Source of the DNA: Micromonospora noduli
GTDB lineage: Bacteria; Actinomycetota; Actinomycetes; Mycobacteriales; Micromonosporaceae
DNA: 64,000 nucleotides
Direction of reading: 5' to 3'
Assembly: GCF_003264365.1 (NCBI RefSeq)
Contig: NZ_PYAK01000004.1
Location: forward strand, 210,431 to 274,430
The position numbers were made by a program, and so were the translations under genes. This document shows, in pieces, positions 1-7,479 of this stretch. The notes beneath the pieces are model-generated. The model saw nothing but the letters and a program-made list of their open reading frames with translations, was not told the origin of the DNA and made no database searches. Position 1 is the stretch's first letter, and every line of letters begins with the position of its first letter.

Positions 1-1457
1 AGCACTTCAGCGTGCGGGTGATGCACGGCGGTGTGCCAATGGCTGACCGAGAAAAGATTATGCGGGAGTTCCGCGACGGCCGTTTCGAGATTCTCCTGCT
101 CAGTGAGGTCGGCTCGGAAGGTCTCGACTTCGAGTTCTGTAATGTCCTGGTCAACTACGACCTGCCCTGGAACCCCATGCGCGTGGAACAGCGCATCGGC
201 CGACTCGATCGTTTCGGTCAGGAGCACGAGAAGATCTTCATCTACAACATGCGCGTGCCTGGAACGATCGAGACGGACATCTTCCAGCGACTCTACGATC
301 GGATCGGCGTGTTCGAGAATTCTATCGGCGAACTCGAACCCATCCTGCGCGACCAGCTCGGCGACATCACCAAACGACTGCTTGACCCCAGACTCGACAT
401 GGCAGGCCGTCGGCGCGAAATCGACCGGATCGAGGTCGCCATTCAACAGCGCTCCCATGAGACCGACGAACTGCGTGCTTCTCAAGCGCAGCTTTCCGGA
501 CTCGATGGGCTGATTGTCGAGGGCCTCACCGAGACGGGGCCAGGCAACGGCCGCTTCATCGGCCCAGCAGAGGTTCAGCGGATGCTCGATGAACTTTTCG
601 ATCGGGTTGGGGGCCGCCGCCGCAAGCCGAACAAGAGCGGCATTTTCTCGATCATTGGGTCCAGCGAGTTGGCTGAGCGGCTGCGCTCAAGCCGGGTGGG
701 CGACGGCGGGAGCAAGCACAGTCGATCCAAGCTCGCGGCTATTCTGCAGAGCGAGACTCCGCTGGAGTGCACGTTCCAGCCGGAGGCAGCCAGCAAGTAC
801 GACGTCGAACTCCTCTCTGGCCGGCACCCGCTCGTCAAGCTCGCGCTTGAGGTGTTGAACGACGAGACGCTGGCGCTGCCGCGGTTTGGATCGATGGCCG
901 TACCGGCACTCCCGGCGGGTAAGAGGTATCTGGTCATGTTGGACCTTGCTGAAACGTCAGGGCTCCGGCCACTGCTCGAATTGTGGGCGACGGCGATCGA
1001 CCTTGACACGCGCCGTCCAAACCCCGAAGTTGGGGACCTTGTACTCACCGCCCTGGCCGAAGGCAGACTCCGGGACGGCACGCCGACGCCGCCTGACGAA
1101 CTGTCTGAGGTGTGGCGCCAGGCGCAGGAGCATCTCGCCGTTCGGCATCGGGACACCGAGCGGACCCGGCGGCAGGAGAACGCCGCTCTTGTCGAGGGAC
1201 GAATCCTGGCCCGACAGGGATCGCTGGACATTCAGATTCAGAAGGCCCAAGAGCTGCTCGCGCGACTGCGTGTCGACGGGCGCGGGCCGACCATCGTCCG
1301 GCTGTACGAGGGGCGGCTCCGCAATCTTCGTGCGCGCCGCGCCGAGATCCGTTACGAACTGGCCAGCCGTCAAGAGCTGGAGATCTCGCTGACCGCCGTG
1401 GCCATCGCACTCATCGAATCGGCGGAGCCCACTCCTTCTCCATGTACCAGGGAGTAG
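1..1457 (+). CDS. SNF2/RapA-family helicase, C-terminal part (5' end outside window)
   Basis: The reading frame is open from the first bases (HFSVRVMHGG...), so the gene starts left of the window and only its C-terminal ~485 residues are visible. The first ~120 visible residues are the second RecA-like lobe of a superfamily 2 helicase: motif V as SEVGSEGLDF, then NYDLPWNP and motif VI as QRIGRLDRFGQ, the pattern of SNF2/RapA-type DNA translocases. The remaining ~350 residues are charged and largely helical, with coiled-coil-like stretches near the end (RQENAALVEGRILARQGSLD). Walker A and B motifs must lie upstream. The 3' end overlaps the convergent Hsp70 gene by 47 bases. It is distinct from the SNF2 helicase drmD further right. 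Its position beside Hsp70 and GrpE-like genes suggests a role in the same module; that is inference. Confidence 0.85.
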   Translation, partial: HFSVRVMHGGVPMADREKIMREFRDGRFEILLLSEVGSEGLDFEFCNVLVNYDLPWNPMRVEQRIGRLDRFGQEHEKIFIYNMRVPGTIETDIFQRLYDRIGVFENSIGELEPILRDQLGDITKRLLDPRLDMAGRRREIDRIEVAIQQRSHETDELRASQAQLSGLDGLIVEGLTETGPGNGRFIGPAEVQRMLDELFDRVGGRRRKPNKSGIFSIIGSSELAERLRSSRVGDGGSKHSRSKLAAILQSETPLECTFQPEAASKYDVELLSGRHPLVKLALEVLNDETLALPRFGSMAVPALPAGKRYLVMLDLAETSGLRPLLELWATAIDLDTRRPNPEVGDLVLTALAEGRLRDGTPTPPDELSEVWRQAQEHLAVRHRDTERTRRQENAALVEGRILARQGSLDIQIQKAQELLARLRVDGRGPTIVRLYEGRLRNLRARRAEIRYELASRQELEISLTAVAIALIESAEPTPSPCTRE

Positions 1458-3063
1458 GAGGCGTGGGTGCCGACTCCTCGGCACTGCGCAGCACCAGTTG
1501 CGCATGGTCGCGACCGCGGATCACCGGCCACCGGTCGACCCGCATCTGAATCCTGCTACCCGACCCGTGCTGGATGAGGATTCGCCCGTCGCAGTAGAGC
1601 TTGAAGATCATCTTGTGGCCGAAGTTCAGCCTCAATCCGTCCATGACCTGACCGTCAAACTTCAGGCCGAGCGGCTCCCCGCTGGTGGCGCGAACGCGGA
1701 GCCGGCCAATGCCCTGCTGCGGGCCTGGGAAGGCTCGGTCGCGACGTTCATATCCGAGATTGGACTGACCGGTGAGCACCTGCCATGGCTCGTAGAACGG
1801 GGTGTACGCCGCGTACAAGATTTCTTGCCGTACCTGACCGCCCTCTTCCCACTCGACGACGAAGTCGAACCCGGGGCGGTGCAGGTTGAGCCGCTCGTAG
1901 CTGGCGGTATCGGCCAGCCCCGCAACAATCGCCTCGTCGGGCTGCACTCCGGCGTTGTCGAATACCTGGGCGTTCGGGAACAGCGCGCCAATGCGCCGCT
2001 CCACATACGGGATGCGACTCATTCCCCCGGCAAGCAGCACGTAGTCGATGTCGCCGCTCAGCTCCGCCGGCCCCATCGCGCGTAGCTCAGACGGCGACCG
2101 GCTGCCACGTTCAGTCAGCTGAGCGGCCCGCAGCGCAGCCCAAACCAGCTGCTCCGCATTGTCCATCTGCTCCCGAAATGCCTCCTCCAACTGCTCCCGG
2201 CTGTAGGTCAAGACCGGCATATGCCCGATCTGTCGAGAGGGCAGCACAATGCGGTGTTCAGGCAGGCGGGAAAGACTGACCTTGGCGTCGCGGGCGGCGC
2301 GGAGGACAAGCGCTCGCAGCAGTTCCGGGTGCCGCAGGGCCTCCAAGTCGACGCCCCGCGCGCCCAGGCCCTCAAGGAGATCCCGTGCTATCGCATGGTC
2401 GAGCGCGTCGCCGGCGTACGCGGTGCCGAGTGCCGTCAGCACTGAGATCTCGGGGTGGGCGCCGCCCACCACGTCGAGGACCGCGATGTCGAGGGTGCCG
2501 CCGCCCATGTCGAACACGAGCAGGCGGCCCTCCGGTCGCTCACCGTGCGCGAGGAATCGGTGGGTCACCCAGGCGATGCCGGCAGCGATCGGTTCGTCGA
2601 CAAGAGCCGAATCGTCTACCGGCAGGCCTGCCTTCGCGGCCAGGTCAAGCAGGCGTTGCCGTTGCGGCCCATCCCACATGGCCGGACAACCCAGCCGAAA
2701 CTCGCGATCGGCGGTTAGCGGCTCGCCCGCCCTGGCGGCCCGTTCACCGATCTCGGCAAGAAGGGCGATCATGACGTCATCGGCGGACACAGTTTGCAAC
2801 CCGCCGGGGCCGGGCAACGAGACCGTCTCCTGGTTGTCGGTGATCGCTCGCTTAATGGACCGGATCACCTGGTCGCTCGGAAGCGCGTCGGCGTCCTCTC
2901 CGACCAGCAACGTTTCACCACGGTAGCCCGCCAGGGAGGGAAACCATCGGGTCGTACGGCCCAGCGGCGCGATCTCCACGGGGCGGCGACCCGCCCGGGT
3001 GGCCACCAAAGACGTGGACGTGCCGAAATCGACCCCGACGGCGTGGCCGTGGGCTCCCCCCAT
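1411..3063 (-). CDS. divergent Hsp70 (DnaK-like) ATPase
   Basis: The 550-residue protein has an Hsp70/actin-fold nucleotide-binding domain over about residues 1-390: phosphate loop 1 in VGVDFGTSTSLVA (DFGT at 12-15), the connecting element VDEPIAAGIAW, phosphate loop 2 in LLVFDMGGGTLDIAV, and the adenosine motif LLAGGMSRIPYVE. The C-terminal ~160 residues do not look like the usual DnaK substrate-binding domain with its helical lid; they read as a beta-rich segment, and the DnaK length of ~610-640 is not reached. The gene starts 8 bases after the stop of the upstream GrpE-like gene, so the two are almost certainly co-translated. A dedicated chaperone that loads or remodels the neighbouring helicases is plausible but inferred. 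No J-domain partner (HPD motif) was found nearby. Confidence 0.85.
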   Translation of the reverse strand: MGGAHGHAVGVDFGTSTSLVATRAGRRPVEIAPLGRTTRWFPSLAGYRGETLLVGEDADALPSDQVIRSIKRAITDNQETVSLPGPGGLQTVSADDVMIALLAEIGERAARAGEPLTADREFRLGCPAMWDGPQRQRLLDLAAKAGLPVDDSALVDEPIAAGIAWVTHRFLAHGERPEGRLLVFDMGGGTLDIAVLDVVGGAHPEISVLTALGTAYAGDALDHAIARDLLEGLGARGVDLEALRHPELLRALVLRAARDAKVSLSRLPEHRIVLPSRQIGHMPVLTYSREQLEEAFREQMDNAEQLVWAALRAAQLTERGSRSPSELRAMGPAELSGDIDYVLLAGGMSRIPYVERRIGALFPNAQVFDNAGVQPDEAIVAGLADTASYERLNLHRPGFDFVVEWEEGGQVRQEILYAAYTPFYEPWQVLTGQSNLGYERRDRAFPGPQQGIGRLRVRATSGEPLGLKFDGQVMDGLRLNFGHKMIFKLYCDGRILIQHGSGSRIQMRVDRWPVIRGRDHAQLVLRSAEESAPTPPTPWYMEKEWAPPIR

Positions 3064-3071
3064 GAGCGCTC

Positions 3072-5204
3072 CTAGGTCGTAGTCACCAGCGCCCTCTCGA
3101 TGAGAATGTCCTCACCGGACGGGTGCCAGTGGTATCCAGGTCGGATGACCGTAACTGCGCTTCCTATGGTGGGAACACCGACGATGGGTTCATGAACGGT
3201 CGGATCAAAGGTCAGTTTCTGTCCGGCCTGGCCAATCGGCTCGAGTGCCTGTGCCGAGACAAGCGCCCGTACGCGTTCGACCAGAGTCTCCGAGGCTGTC
3301 TGCTCGACCGCGAGTTCCTCCACTTCGGCGGCAAGATCGGCCAAGGAACGGATTATGTCGATCTGAATCTGCCGGTCCTGGGCGGACCGCAGCGAAGAGG
3401 TCTGGCGATGCTCCGCCCGCAGGGTCTCTTCCAGTTGCGAAACCCGGTCCGCCAAAGCAATAGCTCGGCCCTCAGCCGCCTCGGCACGCTGATCAGCTGC
3501 CGCTGCGGCCGCCGCGGCCCGCTCGGCGGTGTGACGTAGCGTCTCCACCCGCTGCTCCTGCCCCAGTGCGCCTGTCCACCCAGCCACCACCGGGTCGCCT
3601 GCGGCCACCCGGTGAAAGGCGGCGACAACCGGGTCGGAGGGAAGTCCGGCGACGAACTCACCAGGTAGGCCGAGCAGGAAGGTCAAGCGTCGTCGGGACT
3701 CGGTGACAGCCAGCTCCCGCAGCACGAGCGGATGAAGATGGCGGGCGGCCACCTCCGGGATAGACGTGACCGCGCCGAGGACGCCGGTGGCACAGCGAGC
3801 GAGGTCATCCAGGGTGGCGCCCGCCCACCAGGCGTCGTGAAGAACGCTCTTGGCCCGCACCTTGCCCACGGCGGCGATGAGGGCGGCACGTCCCCCGTCT
3901 CGGGTAAACGGAAGCCGCACGACGAGCGGTACGAGACGGTCGAGGTCGACGGCATTGCGCTCGTCGCGCGACATCAACGGCAGAAGGCGGCCAAGCTTCT
4001 GCGCAACACCGTCAATCACCGGCACTACATCCTGGGGATGTTTGGCAGCAACGGCTGACGCGAGGGTGATCAGCGGCGAGATTGCCCCCGTCGACACGTT
4101 ATCGACCTTGCAGACCTGTCGTAGCAGCGCGGCTGCTGCGGTGATGACGTCTGGGTCTGGCTCTGCGTACACCTGAATTTCCGCGGCCGCCGAGGTCAGA
4201 AGCAGTGTCGTGCTTTCATGGCTGAGCGCGGTGACACGACCAACGACCGCAGATTGCCGGGGCAAAGCAAGCAATAGAGCGGCTGCGGCTGCGGCTTCCG
4301 GTTCTTCCAGGTCAGTGATGAGGTCTTGCAGCTGCTGGTCATTCAGTCGTCCGAGCTGGGCACCGACCGCGAGGGGCTTAGACAGGTAGTACGGTAAAGG
4401 CCGGGAGCTGTCCTCGCCGGTCGCTCCGGCCAGCCGATCAGGCAGGGATGCAGCCTTTGCCACGACGGTCGGCCGCTCATCTGTTGCCGGTAGGGTTTGG
4501 TCCTTTGAAGGGGATCCTGGGGACTCCGGCTGTTCCGCCGTTGGCGACGTACCCGAGGGCTGACTGATCTGCCGAGCCTCGTGGACATCGTGCTCGACTG
4601 AGCCTTCCTCGACGGCGTACGCCGGTGTTGCCGTCGCATGATCCTGCTGATCGGCCATGGGCAAGGTGGGTGCCACGTCCGACTGTTCGGAGAGCTCCGT
4701 GCGGCGCCTCTTGGGTGGTTTCCACTTGAAGGTCGCCGCCACCCCCGTACCGGTCATCTGCACATCGTCGCTGCTGGTAAGGAACCGATTAATGAGCCTC
4801 CAGCGGGCGCGATCCCGGTCAAGGTCGAGGCCGAGCGCATCCAGCTTCTCCTTGATCTTGGTCCGGGTCAGCCCCGAGTCGTACTCCCGAAGGAGTCGTA
4901 GGACCATCGCGGTCGGGTCCTCGTCGAACATGACCGTCGCCGCTGCCAGGTCCAGGAGAAACTGGTGACGCAACGAGCCGCGAGGGGCGAAATGGTTCCG
5001 GCCACCGATCTTGACCGTCTCCTCGGTGCCGTCGTCGTGCCAGCGGACCTGATAGCTCCCGCCGCTTCTTGACAACACCGCGCCGACCCGAACTGGTCCG
5101 CCAGGTCGGTCCGACTCCTGCACCACGACCATCTCCGCCTGATCCACGGGTGAGACTTTAGACGTGCGCTCCACACCACCCGGGAGCGCCGGTGACGTCG
5201 TCAC
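3072..5204 (-). CDS. coiled-coil protein with GrpE-like C-terminus and SH3-like/winged-helix-like N-terminus
   Basis: I place the start at GTG 5204, which overlaps the stop of the upstream helicase (GTGA), giving 710 residues; a longer frame exists but is only antisense-style translation of the helicase. The N-terminus (~1-140) looks like a small beta-barrel (GAVLSRSGGSYQVRWHDDG) followed by a winged-helix-like segment. A Pro/Ser/Thr-rich linker follows, then an Ala/Leu-rich helical middle. From about residue 540 there is a long coiled coil (RAAAAAAAADQRAEAAEGRA), then a stretch that fits the GrpE head domain: FDPTVHEPI, then VRPGYHWHPSGEDILIERALV, the order seen in GrpE (FDP..HEAV ... GY ... 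LRPA.V). Placed directly before an Hsp70 gene, it is probably the nucleotide-exchange partner of that Hsp70. The GrpE assignment rests on motif recognition only. No enzyme motifs were seen in the rest. Confidence 0.6.
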   Translation of the reverse strand: MTTSPALPGGVERTSKVSPVDQAEMVVVQESDRPGGPVRVGAVLSRSGGSYQVRWHDDGTEETVKIGGRNHFAPRGSLRHQFLLDLAAATVMFDEDPTAMVLRLLREYDSGLTRTKIKEKLDALGLDLDRDRARWRLINRFLTSSDDVQMTGTGVAATFKWKPPKRRRTELSEQSDVAPTLPMADQQDHATATPAYAVEEGSVEHDVHEARQISQPSGTSPTAEQPESPGSPSKDQTLPATDERPTVVAKAASLPDRLAGATGEDSSRPLPYYLSKPLAVGAQLGRLNDQQLQDLITDLEEPEAAAAAALLLALPRQSAVVGRVTALSHESTTLLLTSAAAEIQVYAEPDPDVITAAAALLRQVCKVDNVSTGAISPLITLASAVAAKHPQDVVPVIDGVAQKLGRLLPLMSRDERNAVDLDRLVPLVVRLPFTRDGGRAALIAAVGKVRAKSVLHDAWWAGATLDDLARCATGVLGAVTSIPEVAARHLHPLVLRELAVTESRRRLTFLLGLPGEFVAGLPSDPVVAAFHRVAAGDPVVAGWTGALGQEQRVETLRHTAERAAAAAAAADQRAEAAEGRAIALADRVSQLEETLRAEHRQTSSLRSAQDRQIQIDIIRSLADLAAEVEELAVEQTASETLVERVRALVSAQALEPIGQAGQKLTFDPTVHEPIVGVPTIGSAVTVIRPGYHWHPSGEDILIERALVTTT

Positions 5205-7360
5205 CTGGGCGGGCTGCCGGCGGCGAAATCCAGGAACGGGCTGGGCGCTCCGCTCCACGACACCCATAGCGCCTCTCGCGCCCGCGTGCTGGCGACAAAG
5301 AGAAGGCAGCGCTCTCTGAGCACGTCGCTCTCGTGCTGCAACAAGTCCACTTCGGGCGGCGTGATCTCCTTCGCGAAAGGCACGGCCCGTGCCGTGGCGC
5401 CGACGACGGCGACGCACCGGAACTCCAGACCCTTCATGGCGTGCATGGTGGCGAGCCGCACCCCGTCGACCTCCGTCCCGGGATGGTCCCGCACCCACAC
5501 CGACGGAATACCGGCTGCCGACAACTCGTCGCGTACCGAGCCCAGGGTCGTGTTGAATCGCGCACAAACCGCAATCTCATTCGGCTGCACGTCCTGCGCC
5601 AGCCACTCCCGAACTCGCGCCACGAGCCCCGCGACCTCAGCCTGACTGGTCGCATAACCCTTGGCATGCGGCCGCTTGCCGTGCAGCAGGGAGCGGTAGC
5701 CAGTGAGGCTGTCCTCGCCCTCACCGGCGAGGTCGTCGATCCGCGACCCGACCAGCACAGCCGTGGACCAGACAAGGATCTCCTCGGTGCTGCGGTAGTT
5801 GATGCGCAGCCGGCTGCTGCGCCCCGTGACGGAGATGCCGAGGACGCCGAGTGACACCCGGGAGTCGTAGATCCGTTGGTGTGGGTCACCGGTGATGAAC
5901 AGGTCGTCGGGGCCAGGCACCACCGCGGCGCGCAGGACTCGCCACTGGGCCGGATGCAGGTCCTGCGCCTCGTCGACCACCAGGTGGTCGAAGCCGTGGA
6001 CGCCGAGGTCGGCTTCACCGAGCAGTTGAGCCGCTCGGGCGCACACCTGTAGGTGGGTGATGGTGCCGGCCGCCGCCAGCTCGGCCGAGAACATTTCCAC
6101 CGCGTCCCATACCCGGTCACGCTGTCGCGGGCCCAGCGCCGATCCTCTTCCCCGCCGGCTGACCTCGCGGTACTCCTCGCGGCTGCGCACGTCGTGGGCG
6201 AGGATGACGTGCCGGTACTCCTGGACGAGGAACTGCTCGGTCCAGGGCAGCGTCAGCCGCCGGCACACCCGCCGCCAGACCTGTCGCTCGTCCGCGTCCC
6301 CGATCGGAGTGGGCACTCGCCCGGCGAGAGCGCGCACCGTTCGATTGGCGAGTGCGTTGACCGTGGTCACCTCCACCCGCGCCATCTGCTTCTCGTCGCC
6401 GAGGAGCAGCGCCAGGTTCTCCCGAAGGGCGGCGGCCAGGGCATTCGTGTACGTGGTGAGCAGCACCCGACTGACGGCCGAGCGGGACAGCAGGTGCTTG
6501 ACCCGGTGCAGGGCGACCACCGTCTTGCCGGTTCCCGGACCACCCGTCACCTGAGCCGGTCCCTTGTATGAGACCCGGTACGCCAGCCGCCGCTGCGACG
6601 GGTGAAGAAACACCCGCCAGGCGGCGAACGGCTTGTCGAGGATCTCGGCCAGCTCGTCGGGCCGGGTCACCAGCATGATGCGGCTGGCGGTGTTGGCGAT
6701 CGCTGCGGCCAGGCTCCCGCTCGGCTGCTCTGGCGTCGCGCCAGCCGGCCGGCGTTCGGCAACGAGGTCGCGATAGACGTCATCGGGGGAGAAGCCCTCC
6801 GCGAGGTACTGCAAAACCTCGAACTGGTCCTCAGGAAGCAGCATACCGAACGCTTCGAGCTGGGGTTTGTCGATGACCGTCCGGACGGCTCGCAGCACCT
6901 GGTCGTCGATACCGAGCTGACGCAGCACGGTGTCGGAGTGGCGGGCGAACAGCAGCGCCGGCGCCTTCGCCGCCGCTTTCTCCAGTGTCGGCGTGAGCTG
7001 CTCGAGAGCGACAACGTTGCGGACCTCCAGTGCCCGAGTCGCCGTATTGACGGTGTAGAGGCGCTTTGCCGCCCACGTGTACGCGCGGTCGTGCGGTACG
7101 ACGTTCAGCAGGAGGAATGTGTCGCTGCCGTCGTCAGGTGCTAGGACGACTCCACGCCAGAAGTCGTTGATCCTGATGGTCCGCATCCGCGGGTCGCGGG
7201 CGTTGTTCACCGACTCCAGGTGCAGGCCCTTGTCTGCGTGCAGGTCTGCGATGGTGAGTTGCTGGAACTTCGCCATTGCCTTGCGTACGCCGGCCTTTAT
7301 CGGCTTCTCCAGGACGTCGAAGCTCTCCCAGAAGGTGTTGGCGAAGGCGAGCTGAGGCAC
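5201..7360 (-). CDS. UvrD/Rep-type superfamily 1 helicase with RelE-like N-terminal domain
   Basis: The preferred start is GTG 7360, preceded by GGAG at good spacing and giving 719 residues; a longer frame from TTG 7432 would run through a strong hairpin (7425-7461). Residues ~25-115 resemble the RelE/ParE fold seen at the N-terminus of many UvrD-like proteins (RTIRINDFWRGVVLA ... LLLNVVPHDRAYTWA). Helicase motifs follow: Walker A GGPGTGKT, motif II VVDEAQDLHPAQW, motif III TGDPHQRIYD, motif IV LRINYRS, and near the end TMHAMKGLEF and LLFVASTRAREAL (motifs V-VI). It should be a 3'-5' ATP-dependent DNA helicase or translocase. The stop overlaps the start of the GrpE-like gene. No nuclease domain is evident, so any cutting activity would have to come from a partner. 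Confidence 0.88.
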   Translation of the reverse strand: MPQLAFANTFWESFDVLEKPIKAGVRKAMAKFQQLTIADLHADKGLHLESVNNARDPRMRTIRINDFWRGVVLAPDDGSDTFLLLNVVPHDRAYTWAAKRLYTVNTATRALEVRNVVALEQLTPTLEKAAAKAPALLFARHSDTVLRQLGIDDQVLRAVRTVIDKPQLEAFGMLLPEDQFEVLQYLAEGFSPDDVYRDLVAERRPAGATPEQPSGSLAAAIANTASRIMLVTRPDELAEILDKPFAAWRVFLHPSQRRLAYRVSYKGPAQVTGGPGTGKTVVALHRVKHLLSRSAVSRVLLTTYTNALAAALRENLALLLGDEKQMARVEVTTVNALANRTVRALAGRVPTPIGDADERQVWRRVCRRLTLPWTEQFLVQEYRHVILAHDVRSREEYREVSRRGRGSALGPRQRDRVWDAVEMFSAELAAAGTITHLQVCARAAQLLGEADLGVHGFDHLVVDEAQDLHPAQWRVLRAAVVPGPDDLFITGDPHQRIYDSRVSLGVLGISVTGRSSRLRINYRSTEEILVWSTAVLVGSRIDDLAGEGEDSLTGYRSLLHGKRPHAKGYATSQAEVAGLVARVREWLAQDVQPNEIAVCARFNTTLGSVRDELSAAGIPSVWVRDHPGTEVDGVRLATMHAMKGLEFRCVAVVGATARAVPFAKEITPPEVDLLQHESDVLRERCLLFVASTRAREALWVSWSGAPSPFLDFAAGSPPR

Positions 7361-7424
7361 GAGCAATCTCCAGAGAGTGGGGTCGGCGGCGGTGGCACTA
7401 TCGGGCCACGCCAGGCGGGCCGGC

Positions 7425-7461
7425 TTCCGCAACGCCCCAGCCCGGGGCGCTGCGGAAGCGG
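7425..7461 (-). terminator. strong GC-rich hairpin between two array genes
   Basis: The two 16-base arms (7425-7440 and 7446-7461) pair with one mismatch around a 5-base loop. The hairpin lies 18 bases beyond the stop of the DUF262 gene in the direction of transcription and 64 bases before the chosen start of the UvrD-like gene. There is no U-tract, so it is either an actinobacterial-type terminator or an attenuator. It also argues against the longer UvrD start at 7432. Confidence 0.55.
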
Positions 7462-7479
7462 ATGTGTCGGCGCCGGAGC

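Noticed and set aside
1..7360. J-domain co-chaperone for the Hsp70
   Set aside because: No HPD tripeptide in a J-domain context was found in the neighbouring proteins.
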